From contig NZ_JAJUIS010000001.1 of NCBI RefSeq assembly GCF_029267515.1, positions 248,001 to 312,000 on the forward strand: 64,000 nucleotides of DNA, in the 5' to 3' direction. The position numbers and the translations under genes were made by a program. The notes under the pieces were generated by a model, which was not told where the DNA came from, ran no database searches, and worked only from the letters and a program-made list of their open reading frames with translations. This document shows positions 38,370 through 47,084 of this stretch, piece after piece. Positions within the stretch are counted from its first letter, which is position 1, and every line of letters begins with the position of its first letter. The DNA comes from Seleniivibrio woodruffii. Its GTDB lineage: Bacteria; Chrysiogenota; Deferribacteres; Deferribacterales; Geovibrionaceae.

Positions 38370-39359
38370 ATGTCACTGATGCAGAAATTCTGGGATATTG
38401 CGAAGGCGAGAAACAAAACCATCGTCCTACCAGAAGGCTGGGATGAACGTACCATAGATGCGGCGAACGCCATTGCGGAAAACGGTCTTGCAAACGTTAT
38501 AGTTCTCGGAAAAGAGGATGCTGTTAAAGGTCTTTTTCAGTCAAAAGGTTATGAAGTGCGCTGCAAAATAATCGACCCCGAAACCAGTGAATATTATGTT
38601 GATTTTGTAAATACATACTATGAAAGCAGAAAAGCCAAAGGGATGACCCTCGAAGAGGCTCAGGCAAGTATGAAAGACGTAAACTATTTCGGTTCCATGC
38701 TTGTTCAGAAAGGCATTGCCCACGGCGCCGTTACAGGAGCCTGCCACACCACAGGCGACGTGCTCCGCGCTGCTATACGCGTTATCGGTACGAAAAAGGG
38801 AATGAAAACCGTATCAAGCTGTTTTATTATGGTGACACCAAAGACCGAGTTCGGAAAGGACGGGGCGGTTCTTTTTGCAGACTGTGCGGTTATTCCGAAC
38901 CCGGATGCGCAGACCCTTGCGGAGATAGCCGTTGCCACGGCGGACAGTTGCAGGTCTTTCCTTGAGGTTGAGCCTAAGGTGGCTATGCTGTCTTTTTCCA
39001 CAAAGGGAAGCGCACAAAGCCCCGAAACGGAAAAAGTTATCGAGGCGACGAAGATAGCGAAAACTCTCGCACCCTCTCTTAAAATAGACGGAGAACTTCA
39101 GGCGGACGCTGCGCTTCTTGCGGCTGTCGGAGCGAAGAAAGCCCCCGGAAGCGAAGTTGCAGGCTCTGCGAATGTTCTTGTGTTCCCCACACTTGACGCG
39201 GGAAATATTGGGTATAAACTTGTAGAAAGGATTGCAGGCGCAGAAGCGATAGGGCCTGTCATTCAGGGACTTGCGAAACCGGTTAACGACCTCTCCAGAG
39301 GATGCAAATACATGGATATCGTCAATGTGGCGGCTATAACCGCCGTTCAGGCTGACTAG
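38370..39359 (+). CDS. pta: phosphate acetyltransferase
   Basis: Pta interconverts acetyl-CoA and acetyl phosphate. The 329-residue protein is the short form, consisting only of the catalytic PTA_PTB domain without the N-terminal regulatory part of the 700-residue E. coli enzyme. Motifs include [11 protein letters not shown], the Ser/Thr-rich [18 protein letters not shown] and [25 protein letters not shown] upstream supplies a strong GGAGG site. It forms an operon with ackA, 13 bases downstream, for acetate excretion or activation. Confidence 0.96.
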   Translation: MSLMQKFWDIAKARNKTIVLPEGWDERTIDAANAIAENGLANVIVLGKEDAVKGLFQSKGYEVRCKIIDPETSEYYVDFVNTYYESRKAKGMTLEEAQASMKDVNYFGSMLVQKGIAHGAVTGACHTTGDVLRAAIRVIGTKKGMKTVSSCFIMVTPKTEFGKDGAVLFADCAVIPNPDAQTLAEIAVATADSCRSFLEVEPKVAMLSFSTKGSAQSPETEKVIEATKIAKTLAPSLKIDGELQADAALLAAVGAKKAPGSEVAGSANVLVFPTLDAGNIGYKLVERIAGAEAIGPVIQGLAKPVNDLSRGCKYMDIVNVAAITAVQAD

Positions 39360-39372
39360 GGGGTTTATTTAG

Positions 39373-40623
39373 ATGGATATTCTCGCTCTTAACTGCGGCA
39401 GTTCATCGGTTAAATACCAGCTTTACAGCTGGACCAACAAGCAGGTCATTGCAAAGGGTCTGGTTGAAAGAATAGGTATCGGCGATTCTTTCATCGTGCA
39501 CGAGGTTCCGGGAAAGGAGACGCTGCGTGAGGAATATGAGTGCCACGACCACTCCGCGGCAATAGGTCTTATTATCAAAACACTCTCAAGAGGCGCATCT
39601 GCCGTCATTGACAGCATGGAGCAGATATCTGCCGTCGGACACAGGGTTGTCCACGGAGGCGAGGTTTTTGCCAGAAGTGTACTTATCAACGAAGAAGTTC
39701 TTAAAACAATAGAAGATGTTGCGCATCTTGCGCCGCTGCACAACCCGCCCAACCTTGCGGGTATCCGCGCCGCGCAGAAGGTTATGCCCAACGTTCCCCA
39801 CGTTGCGATATTCGATACGGCATTTCATCAGACAATGCCGGACTATGCATACACATATCCCGTGCCCTATGAATGGTATGAAAAATACGGTGTGCGCAGA
39901 TACGGTTTCCACGGAACAAGCCACCTTTACGTTTCAAAACGTGCGGCGTCTCTGCTTGGAAAACCTGCGAAAGATTGCAATATCATCACCATGCACATCG
40001 GTAACGGCGTTTCTCACACAGCCATAAAAAACGGAGTGAGTGTGGATACGTCAATGGGTATGACTCCACTTGAAGGCGCTGTTATGGGAACAAGATGCGG
40101 CGACGTTGACCCGGCTGTTCCGCTTTTCATGATGCAGAAGCTGAACGTTGACGCGAAAGCCATGGACAACCTGCTGAACAAAAAATCAGGCGTTCTCGGC
40201 ATAACAGGCAGATTTACCGACAGACGCGACGTCATAAGCTGCGAAGACGAGGACTACAAACACCGCTGTACTCTTTCGCTTGAGGTGGAGGCATACAGAC
40301 TTCGCAAATACATCGGCGCATATTATGCAGTGCTCGGCAGGGTGGACGCTATCGTGTTCACTGCGGGCGTTGGCGAGAACGCAGGTGTTATACGTCAGAT
40401 GGCTATAGAAAATCTTGAGCCGATGGGGATTGTTGTTGATAAAGAGAAGAATCTGAAAACTTTCTCCAAGCACGGTGAGACAGAGATATCCACACCCGAT
40501 TCAAAAGTGAAAGTTTTTGTTATCCCCACGAACGAGGAACTTGTGTTTGTGGAGGATGTGGTTGCGATACTTGAGGGGACTTACAAAGATCATACGGAGT
40601 ATCCCTATTCTTTCTTAAAATAG
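39373..40623 (+). CDS. ackA: acetate kinase
   Basis: AckA makes ATP and acetate from acetyl phosphate and ADP. The 416-residue protein shows the ASKHA-fold motifs LNCGSSSVKYQL, GHRVVHGG, the catalytic FHGTSH, HIGNG, DTSMGMTPLEG and FTAGVGENAG. It completes the pta-ackA pathway, which links acetyl-CoA to substrate-level phosphorylation, as is usual in anaerobic respirers and fermenters. A strong terminator directly follows the stop codon. Confidence 0.97.
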   Translation: MDILALNCGSSSVKYQLYSWTNKQVIAKGLVERIGIGDSFIVHEVPGKETLREEYECHDHSAAIGLIIKTLSRGASAVIDSMEQISAVGHRVVHGGEVFARSVLINEEVLKTIEDVAHLAPLHNPPNLAGIRAAQKVMPNVPHVAIFDTAFHQTMPDYAYTYPVPYEWYEKYGVRRYGFHGTSHLYVSKRAASLLGKPAKDCNIITMHIGNGVSHTAIKNGVSVDTSMGMTPLEGAVMGTRCGDVDPAVPLFMMQKLNVDAKAMDNLLNKKSGVLGITGRFTDRRDVISCEDEDYKHRCTLSLEVEAYRLRKYIGAYYAVLGRVDAIVFTAGVGENAGVIRQMAIENLEPMGIVVDKEKNLKTFSKHGETEISTPDSKVKVFVIPTNEELVFVEDVVAILEGTYKDHTEYPYSFLK

Positions 40624-40648
40624 CCCGCTTCGGCGGGCTTCTCTTTTT
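40622..40648 (+). terminator. intrinsic terminator of pta-ackA
   Basis: AGCCCGC-TTCG-GCGGGCT (40622-40639) is a perfect 7-bp stem with a UUCG tetraloop, followed by TCTCTTTTT. It overlaps the ackA stop codon. Confidence 0.95.
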
Positions 40649-40662
40649 GCCGCATATCTGCT

Positions 40663-40731
40663 TCATTCTACCGCGTCAGATTCCATTCTCTCGCAACACA
40701 TACAGAGTACGTATGCTTTTGCTTGTCTCAT
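40663..40731 (-). CDS. possible 22-residue small ORF, doubtful
   Basis: On the minus strand ATG at 40731 opens a 22-codon frame ending in TGA, with AAGGAAG about seven bases upstream. The peptide begins MRQAKAYVLCMCC. The surrounding sequence looks like an intergenic repeat rather than a selected gene, and codon content cannot be judged at this length. Confidence 0.2.
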   Translation of the reverse strand: MRQAKAYVLCMCCERMESDAVE

Positions 40732-40789
40732 AAAATCTTCCTTGTATAACCCGCATCTAAGCAGCAAATTTTAAGACAGTCTGGGAATC

Positions 40790-40817
40790 GTCACTGCGAG
40801 CGATGCGGAGCAGTCTC
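40790..40817. repeat. REP-like sequence
   Basis: The stretch GTCACTGCGAGCGATGCGGA followed by GCAGTCTC has ACTGC and GCAGT arms around a purine-rich centre. It resembles the dispersed GTCATTGCGAG...AAGCAATCTC family seen between genes in many bacterial genomes (from memory). It is the only copy noticed in the window. Confidence 0.45.
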
Positions 40818-40981
40818 AAGAATTTCTATCGTAAAAAAAATCTGCAATTATTTTAAATTTCCCCTTTAAAAAGATAAAAAAAGTCCTATTCTGATTTTTA
40901 GAGCTGCTAAATAAAAGGTGACACCCTTTTAATCCTCAAAACCACCCGTTAAAAAGGCATAACATGAATGCCACCTCTTGG

Positions 40982-41012
40982 GACGGTGCGGGCAGCCCCC
41001 CGCACCGTCATT
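40982..41012 (+). terminator. strong GC hairpin upstream of ruvB
   Basis: GACGGTGCGGG (40982-40992) pairs perfectly with CCCGCACCGTC (40999-41009), an 11-bp stem followed by ATTTTAC. It could stop residual transcripts before ruvB or terminate an unrecognised small RNA. Confidence 0.55.
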
Positions 41013-41087
41013 TTACTCCCAAACCTTGCAATTATCTGTAAAACTGCTATTGTAGTACATCTATTAAATCAATCCACAGGCGGACGG

Positions 41088-42116
41088 ATGGACGACATCT
41101 TTTCCAAAGACAAGCAGCCGGAGGACTTTCAGACACAGAACATCAGACCCGGCGGGTTTGACGATTATGTAGGTCAGTCAAAGGTTAAGGAGAATCTCAA
41201 GGTCTTTGTTCAGGCGGCGAAAAAGCGCGGACAGAGCCTTGACCACTGCCTTTTCCACGGTCCCCCCGGACTGGGAAAGACCACCCTTGCAAACATCATT
41301 GCCCACGAAATGGGAGTGAATATAAATTCCACCAGCGGTCCCGTCATAGAGCGTGCAGGAGATCTTGCCGCACTTCTGACGAATTTACAGGAGGGTGACG
41401 TTCTCTTCATAGACGAGATACACAGGCTCCACTCAAACGTTGAGGAGATTCTGTATCCCGCAATGGAAGACTATAAACTCGACATTCTCATCGGTCAGGG
41501 TCCTGCCGCAAGAACCGTTAAAATAGACCTGCCCCCCTTCACCCTCGTTGGCGCCACAACCCGCGCCGGCCTTCTCACCTCCCCTCTTAGAGACAGGTTC
41601 GGGATGATTCTTAAACTTGAATTTTACGGCATAGACGAGCTTACCAGCATAATTCTGCGCGGAGCATCAATCCTTGAAACGAAAATAGAGGATGCCGCCG
41701 CGAAAGAGATAGCTTCCAGAAGCCGCGGCACACCCCGTATCGCGCACAGGATACTCCGGCGTATCAGGGACTTTGCAGACGTGCTGAACAACGGCTTTGT
41801 TTCGCTGGACATAGCGCGTGAAGGACTCTCCCGTCTGGAGATAGACCGGGAAGGACTGGATAATTCAGACCGTTCCCTGCTGCTCTCCATAATAGAGAAG
41901 TATGGCGGCGGTCCTGTAGGCGTGGATACGCTGGCGGCTACGCTCAGCGAGGAGCGCGATACCATAGAGGATGTTATCGAACCCTATCTTATATACAGAG
42001 GCTTCATCAAAAAAACCCCCAGAGGGCGCATGGCAACAGCCATGGCTTATGAGCACCTGCGGCTCACGGCACCCAACCGCGTTACAGTTGCGGATTTTCT
42101 GGACGAGAACGACTAG
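41088..42116 (+). CDS. ruvB: Holliday junction branch migration ATPase RuvB
   Basis: RuvB is the AAA+ motor that, with RuvA, drives branch migration of Holliday junctions. The 342-residue protein has Walker A GPPGLGKT, Walker B LFIDEIHR, sensor GATTRAGLL and the C-terminal [15 protein letters not shown] winged-helix segment. The ATG at 41088 is chosen because the family starts near MDDIF...[12 protein letters not shown]; an upstream in-frame ATG at 40968 lies in the hairpin region and would add 40 unrelated residues. radA begins directly after the stop. ruvA and ruvC are not in the window. Confidence 0.96.
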   Translation: MDDIFSKDKQPEDFQTQNIRPGGFDDYVGQSKVKENLKVFVQAAKKRGQSLDHCLFHGPPGLGKTTLANIIAHEMGVNINSTSGPVIERAGDLAALLTNLQEGDVLFIDEIHRLHSNVEEILYPAMEDYKLDILIGQGPAARTVKIDLPPFTLVGATTRAGLLTSPLRDRFGMILKLEFYGIDELTSIILRGASILETKIEDAAAKEIASRSRGTPRIAHRILRRIRDFADVLNNGFVSLDIAREGLSRLEIDREGLDNSDRSLLLSIIEKYGGGPVGVDTLAATLSEERDTIEDVIEPYLIYRGFIKKTPRGRMATAMAYEHLRLTAPNRVTVADFLDEND

Positions 42117-43454
42117 ATGGCGAAAAAGAAGAGCCGTTACGTCTGCCAGAACTGCGGATACGTTTCGCCGGGCTGGATAGGCAAATGTCCGGAATGTTCA
42201 AGCTGGAGCAGCTTCATTGAAGAGATTGAAGAACCGTCTGCGCCTGCAGGTAAAAAAAGTCAGACGGCAAACGTTACGGCAGTGAATCTGCGTGAGGTCA
42301 GGGGACTTGAAACCGAGCGCACCCGCACCGGCATAGGTGAACTGGATCAGGTGCTTGGCGGCGGACTTGTAAAGGGTTCGGTGATACTGGTCGGCGGAGA
42401 GCCGGGGATCGGTAAATCGACGATAGTTTTGCAGTCGGCGGGTATACTTTCCGGCGGAAACAGGAAAGTGCTGTACGTTTCCGGCGAGGAATCGGCAGCA
42501 CAGATAAAGCTGAGAGCCGACAGGCTTGGGATGTCATCTGCGGATATCAGCATCCTGCCCACCAACAGTCTTGAGGATGTGCTTTCGGCGCTGGATAATG
42601 AGAGATTTGATTTTGTCGTACTGGACTCAATACAGACGGTCGCCTCTGCGGAACTTAATTCTGCCGCAGGAACCGTAGGGCAGGTTCGGCACGTTACATA
42701 CAGACTGGTTGAGGTTGCAAAGAGCCGCGCCATAACCGTTCTTATTATCGGTCAGGTGACTAAGGACGGCTACATCGCGGGTCCTAAACTTCTGGAACAC
42801 CTTGTGGACACAGTGCTTTATTTTGAAGGGGACTACAGCCGCGGGCTTCGCATCCTGCGCTCCGTGAAGAACCGTTTCGGTCCCACGGACGAGGTGGGCA
42901 TCTTCGAAATGAGCGACAAGGGGCTGATGGAGCTGAAGAACTACAGCTTTGCAGACGACGCGGACAGGAGTGTTTCCGGACGGGTGAACGTTCCCGTTAT
43001 AGAGGGTACGAGGGCTTTTCTCGTAGAGGTGCAGGCACTTGTTGCGCCGACCTTTTATCAGTTTCCCAAGCGCAACGCCATGGGAATTGACCTTAACCGT
43101 ATGAACATGCTCATGGCGGTGCTGGACAAAAAGGGCGGGCTTAACCTTGCGGGCAGTGACGTTTATGTGAACGTTGCCGGAGGCATGAAAATAACGGAGA
43201 CCAGTGCCGATCTTGCGTTGTGCGCTGCAATCGTTTCATCATACAGAGAGCAGGCGATATCGCCTGAGACCACCTTCATAGGCGAAGTGGGACTCACAGG
43301 AACCGTGCGTCCGGTATCAAATATGAAGAGCAGAGTTGCCGAATGTTATAAAATGGGTATCAGGAAATTTTTCCTTCCCGAAAAAGTCGAGTTTGACAAA
43401 AAAATAGAAATCGTTTTAACTAAGGATATATCAGGGTTCCTTGATATGTTTTAA
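42117..43454 (+). CDS. radA: DNA repair protein RadA (Sms)
   Basis: RadA is a RecA-like helicase/ATPase that promotes branch extension in recombination. The 445-residue protein has an N-terminal zinc finger (Cys10, Cys13, Cys24, Cys27), Walker A GGEPGIGKST, the diagnostic KNRFG motif in SVKNRFGPTDEVG and a C-terminal Lon-protease-like domain. The start codon touches the ruvB stop with no gap, so these two recombination genes are probably coupled. fabI follows after 12 bases. Confidence 0.96.
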   Translation: MAKKKSRYVCQNCGYVSPGWIGKCPECSSWSSFIEEIEEPSAPAGKKSQTANVTAVNLREVRGLETERTRTGIGELDQVLGGGLVKGSVILVGGEPGIGKSTIVLQSAGILSGGNRKVLYVSGEESAAQIKLRADRLGMSSADISILPTNSLEDVLSALDNERFDFVVLDSIQTVASAELNSAAGTVGQVRHVTYRLVEVAKSRAITVLIIGQVTKDGYIAGPKLLEHLVDTVLYFEGDYSRGLRILRSVKNRFGPTDEVGIFEMSDKGLMELKNYSFADDADRSVSGRVNVPVIEGTRAFLVEVQALVAPTFYQFPKRNAMGIDLNRMNMLMAVLDKKGGLNLAGSDVYVNVAGGMKITETSADLALCAAIVSSYREQAISPETTFIGEVGLTGTVRPVSNMKSRVAECYKMGIRKFFLPEKVEFDKKIEIVLTKDISGFLDMF

Positions 43455-43466
43455 TAAGGAGAGAAT

Positions 43467-44234
43467 ATGGGACTTCTTGACGGTAAGAAGGCATTGGTTT
43501 TCGGTGTTGCGAACAATAAAAGCATCGCATATGCCATCGCCAGAAATTTCATTGAACAGGGCGCGGAAGTGGCTTTCAGCTATGCAGGCGAAAAGCTGGA
43601 AAGCAGAGTGGCAAAGGTTTCCGAAGAACTCGGAGGGAAATTTCTCGTTCCCTGCGACGTTACCAAGGATGAAGAGATAGAGGCTTGCTTTAACATCGTT
43701 AAAGAGAAATGGGGCAAGTTCGATATCCTCGTCCACTCGGTTGCATACGCACCCGGCGATGCGCTTAAAGACCGCTACGTCGATACAAAAAGAGCGGATT
43801 TTGCTCTTGCAATGGACATCAGCGTATATTCGCTGCCTGCACTTGCAAAATATGCTGAACCCCTCATGAACGAGGGCGGCAGCATAATCTGCATGTCATA
43901 CCTCGGAGCGGAAAGAGTTATTCAGAACTATAATGTTATGGGTGTTGCGAAGGCGGCTCTTGAGGCTTCCACACGTTATCTTGCCGCCGACCTCGGCGTG
44001 AACAAGGTGCGCGTTAACGCTATCTCCGCAGGTCCCATAAAGACGCTCGCCGCTGCGGGAATATCCGATTTCAAAAAGATATTCAACCACATAGCGGAAC
44101 ATGCCCCCCTGCGCGACAACTGCACACAGGAAGACGTGGGCAAAACAGCCGTTTATCTTGCAAGTGACCTCTCATCCGCTGTAACTGGCGAGGTCATTTA
44201 TGTGGACAACGGCTACAATATAATGGGTATATAA
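43467..44234 (+). CDS. fabI: enoyl-[acyl-carrier-protein] reductase (NADH)
   Basis: FabI reduces enoyl-ACP in the last step of each fatty-acid elongation cycle. The 255-residue SDR-fold protein has the divergent cofactor motif GVANNKSIAYAIA, the catalytic Tyr145 and Tyr155 with Lys162 (SYLGAERVIQNYNVMGVAKAALE-type pattern, abbreviated), and the NAISAGPIKTLAA segment. AAGGAGAG precedes the ATG. It is the last gene of ruvB-radA-fabI, closed by an intrinsic terminator. FabI is the target of triclosan-type inhibitors. Confidence 0.95.
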   Translation: MGLLDGKKALVFGVANNKSIAYAIARNFIEQGAEVAFSYAGEKLESRVAKVSEELGGKFLVPCDVTKDEEIEACFNIVKEKWGKFDILVHSVAYAPGDALKDRYVDTKRADFALAMDISVYSLPALAKYAEPLMNEGGSIICMSYLGAERVIQNYNVMGVAKAALEASTRYLAADLGVNKVRVNAISAGPIKTLAAAGISDFKKIFNHIAEHAPLRDNCTQEDVGKTAVYLASDLSSAVTGEVIYVDNGYNIMGI

Positions 44235-44258
44235 AGTTACTTTTCAGTAAGCATATCG

Positions 44259-44285
44259 GAGGGCATTTTGTGTGCCCTCTTTTTA
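44259..44285 (+). terminator. intrinsic terminator of ruvB-radA-fabI
   Basis: GAGGGCA (44259-44265) pairs with TGCCCTC (44273-44279) around a 7-base loop and is followed by TTTTTATT. It lies only 14 bases before the next start codon. Confidence 0.9.
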
Positions 44286-44298
44286 TTCAGGCGGCATA

Positions 44299-45063
44299 AT
44301 GTCGGAAACGGAAACAGCAGTCAGTGTCAGAAATCTGAATTTTTCATACGGCGCAAATGAAGTTCTGCGCGATATCAGCTTCGACATAAAAAAAGGCGAA
44401 TTTCTCGCTGTGATAGGTCCCAACGGCGGAGGGAAGAGTACGCTTCTCAAGATACTTCTGGGTATCCTCAAGCCTCAGTCCGGCGATATCCGGGTGCTTG
44501 GTCAGAGACCGGGTACTGTGAACAGGATAGGCTACGTTCCCCAGAACGTAACCTCCGGCGGCGGATTTCCCATTACAGTGGAGGATGTGGCGCTGATGGG
44601 CAGGATGCTCACCCGCGGCGGGTTCACGAAAAAAAGCGACAGGGATTACGTCCGCATGGTGCTTGAAGAGCTTCAGATAGGCGAAATAGCCAAAAAACGG
44701 ATAGACGATCTTTCCGGCGGTCAGCGGCAGCGGGTGCTTATGGCGCGTGCGCTTGCAGGCGAGCCGGAGCTTCTGTTTCTGGACGAGCCGGCTTCAAACG
44801 TCGATATGGAGGGTCAGACCCGCATATACGATATCCTTGCGAAGCTGAACGAGAAAATGACCATCGTGGTTGTCAGCCACGATCTTACTATAATCCCTAA
44901 ATTTGCAACTTCCGTTGCCTGTGTGAGCACGACACTGCACAAACACGACGAGGCTGAAGTCACCGACGAAATGATGCAGATGTCATACGGCGCGGATGCC
45001 CAGTGTCCCGTTGAGCTTGTTGCCCACGGACACCCCCACAGGGTTCTCATGGAGCACAAATGA
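44299..45063 (+). CDS. znuC: metal ABC transporter ATP-binding protein (ZnuC/AdcC-like)
   Basis: The 254-residue ATPase powers uptake of zinc or manganese across the inner membrane. It has Walker A GPNGGGKS (40-47), the Q-loop VPQ, signature LSGGQRQR, Walker B LLFLDEP and the H-loop SHD. The C-terminal tail is rich in His and Cys (CPVELVAHGHPH), which could sense metal, as suggested for other family members. The ATG at 44299 is chosen because an upstream in-frame GTG at 44272 lies inside the fabI terminator. It overlaps the permease gene by ATGA. No substrate-binding protein gene is adjacent. Confidence 0.88.
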   Translation: MSETETAVSVRNLNFSYGANEVLRDISFDIKKGEFLAVIGPNGGGKSTLLKILLGILKPQSGDIRVLGQRPGTVNRIGYVPQNVTSGGGFPITVEDVALMGRMLTRGGFTKKSDRDYVRMVLEELQIGEIAKKRIDDLSGGQRQRVLMARALAGEPELLFLDEPASNVDMEGQTRIYDILAKLNEKMTIVVVSHDLTIIPKFATSVACVSTTLHKHDEAEVTDEMMQMSYGADAQCPVELVAHGHPHRVLMEHK

Positions 45064-45875
45064 CCGACATACTTTCATACGGATTCATACAGAACGCGCT
45101 CTGGGCAGGTGTTCTTGCCTCTATCGCGTGCGGGATAATCGGCACCCTTGTTGTTGTTAACCGCATAGTCTTCATATCCGGCGGTATAGCCCACACGGCA
45201 TACGGCGGTATAGGCATGGCATTCTTTCTGGGCATATCCCCTCTTCTGGGAGCCGGAATATTCGCAGTTGTTGCGGCAGTGATAATGGCGCTCATAACGC
45301 TCAAGGACAAGAACCGTTCCGATACGGTGATAGGTGTCATGTGGGCGTGCGGCATGGCGTTCGGTATCATTTTGGCTGATCTGACACCCGGTTACGGCGT
45401 TGATCTGATGAGCTATCTGTTCGGCAGCATCCTTGCGGTGCCAGACAGCGACCTTGTGTATATGGGTGTGCTCGATATCTTTATAATAGGATACGTTCTG
45501 TTCTATTTCAGGCAGATACACGCCGTCAGTTTCGATATGGAGTATGCCACCAGCATGGGTGTGCGTTCAGGACTGATCTACACCGTTCTTCTGGTTATGT
45601 CCGCACTTGCGGTTGTGCTTCTTATAAGGGTGGTGGGGCTTATTCTTGTAATAGCGATGCTTACTATCCCGCCATACATAGCTGAGAAAAAGGTCTGCTC
45701 TCTTAAAGGCATGATGATCCTTTCAAGTATCCTGTCGCTGGTGTTCACCATAGCTGGGCTTTACTGTGCTTATGTGTTCAATCTCACGTCCGGCGCAAGC
45801 ATAATAGCCGTATCGTCAGTATGTTTCTTCGTCTTTATATTATATGAGAAACTTAAAGAGAAACTGCGTTCCTGA
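45060..45875 (+). CDS. znuB: metal ABC transporter permease (ZnuB-like)
   Basis: The 271-residue membrane protein has about eight hydrophobic segments and the family features NRIVFISGGIAHTAYGGIG and VKVVGLILVIAMLTIP-like sequence (RVVGLILVIAMLTIPP). It forms the channel for the ATPase encoded immediately upstream. Its last 23 bases overlap, tail to tail, the GAF-GGDEF gene on the other strand. Zinc versus manganese cannot be told from sequence. Confidence 0.88.
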   Translation: MTDILSYGFIQNALWAGVLASIACGIIGTLVVVNRIVFISGGIAHTAYGGIGMAFFLGISPLLGAGIFAVVAAVIMALITLKDKNRSDTVIGVMWACGMAFGIILADLTPGYGVDLMSYLFGSILAVPDSDLVYMGVLDIFIIGYVLFYFRQIHAVSFDMEYATSMGVRSGLIYTVLLVMSALAVVLLIRVVGLILVIAMLTIPPYIAEKKVCSLKGMMILSSILSLVFTIAGLYCAYVFNLTSGASIIAVSSVCFFVFILYEKLKEKLRS

Positions 45876-46881
45876 CCTTCCGTTCTTTCTTGACCTTATA
45901 CATTGCTTTGTCGGCTATATCTATCAGCGCCTGCATATCTTCTGAATCATGGGGGAATATCGCATAGCCTATGCTCCCGCTGAAAGGCAGTGGATTATCT
46001 TCGAAGCTGAAAGGTCTTTCTATTTCCGCGTAAAGTCTGTCTGTAAGCATATTTCCGTCAGAGTTATTTTTTATATCTCCGCCTATGATACCGAACTCGT
46101 CTCCGCCGAGACGGGCAACCGTGTCATTTTCCCTCGAAGCGCTGCGTATTCTGAATGCGAACTCGTTTATAGCGGCATCACCTGCGAGGTGCCCGAAATT
46201 ATCATTGATATATTTCAGTCCGTCCATATCAAGTATCAAAACGCCGAAACTCAGAGCAGAACGGCGGGATAAGGTTACCTTTCTGCGCAGTTCGTCATAA
46301 AAAGCGGCACGGTTTGAAAGTCCTGTCATAAAGTCCGTGGTAGCTTTTTTGAACAGTTCCTCCGTATTGTTTCTGGACGCATTGTATATTGATGAACCGA
46401 GCATATCGGCTATAAGGGAGAGGACGCACATATCAGTCTCAGTGAAAAAATGCGGTCTGGAAGAAGTTACCTTGAGAACTCCGACACATTCTTCCTCATG
46501 TTTAAGCGGTACAACAAGCAGAGAAACGGCGCCGACCTGGAGACAGGCGGCTTTATTGACCCTTTCGTCACAAGTGGAATCCTTGCAGTACATGATATTG
46601 CATGAACCGACGCACATGCCGGAAAGACTTGTTCCTTTTTTGAGTCTTAGTCCAAGATATGAGGAGAGGCTGCCGGAAACTGCCCTGTAAACCATTTCAT
46701 CGTCTTCTGCCAGCTCAACGGTTGCTCCGTCTGCGTCAACAAGAAGCTGTGCCTGTTCGCATACGGCGTTCATTATGCTTCCAAGGTCGGGTCCGGCTTT
46801 GGTTATTTCGGACTGTGCCCTGATAATTTCAAGCATTTTGCCGCTGTCGGGGAGAAGTTTACATCCGGAAAAGTCAGACAT
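45853..46881 (-). CDS. GAF-GGDEF diguanylate cyclase with Cys-rich GAF domain
   Basis: The 342-residue protein has an N-terminal GAF domain (about 20-175) and a C-terminal GGDEF domain with an intact RLGGDEF active site. A REND inhibitory site five residues upstream allows product feedback, so c-di-GMP synthesis is likely. The GAF domain has five close cysteines (Cys90, 94, 99, 104, 113); some are shared by other GAF domains of this type, but the cluster could bind a metal or Fe-S centre. No transmembrane segment is present. It is a single gene with a 203-base intergenic region before parA. Confidence 0.92.
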   Translation of the reverse strand: MSDFSGCKLLPDSGKMLEIIRAQSEITKAGPDLGSIMNAVCEQAQLLVDADGATVELAEDDEMVYRAVSGSLSSYLGLRLKKGTSLSGMCVGSCNIMYCKDSTCDERVNKAACLQVGAVSLLVVPLKHEEECVGVLKVTSSRPHFFTETDMCVLSLIADMLGSSIYNASRNNTEELFKKATTDFMTGLSNRAAFYDELRRKVTLSRRSALSFGVLILDMDGLKYINDNFGHLAGDAAINEFAFRIRSASRENDTVARLGGDEFGIIGGDIKNNSDGNMLTDRLYAEIERPFSFEDNPLPFSGSIGYAIFPHDSEDMQALIDIADKAMYKVKKERKVRNAVSL

Positions 46882-47084
46882 ACATGCTCCGTTAATAATA
46901 TATATCCGATAATAAATGTATCCTTGGAGATAGTATTCCAGAAATCCTGCTTTCGCAAGGCGGTTTTTGAGACATAAATTAATAAATTTTGATTTTCACT
47001 TTTTTACAGATAAGGTATATTGAACGGCTTATGATAATAAACTGTCTTGATTTTTATACTGTAATTTATTAGGCTGTAAGACTA

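Larger units (their letters stand above)
40649..41087. other. gene-poor intergenic region with repeat-like and hairpin elements
   Basis: No conventional gene is visible. It contains a possible 22-codon minus-strand frame with a good ribosome site (40663-40731), a REP-like sequence (40790-40817), an A+T-rich stretch, a short hairpin GGCAT-AACATGA-ATGCC near 40956-40972 and a strong GC hairpin at 40982-41009. The ruvB promoter should lie in its last 70 bases but is not obvious. Confidence 0.5.

Noticed and set aside
40968-41087. Upstream in-frame ATG extending RuvB by 40 residues
   Set aside because: The extension crosses the GC hairpin at 40982-41009 and matches no RuvB N-terminus.
44272-44298. 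Upstream in-frame GTG start for the ZnuC-like ATPase
   Set aside because: It lies inside the fabI terminator stem; the ATG at 44299 gives the usual N-terminus.
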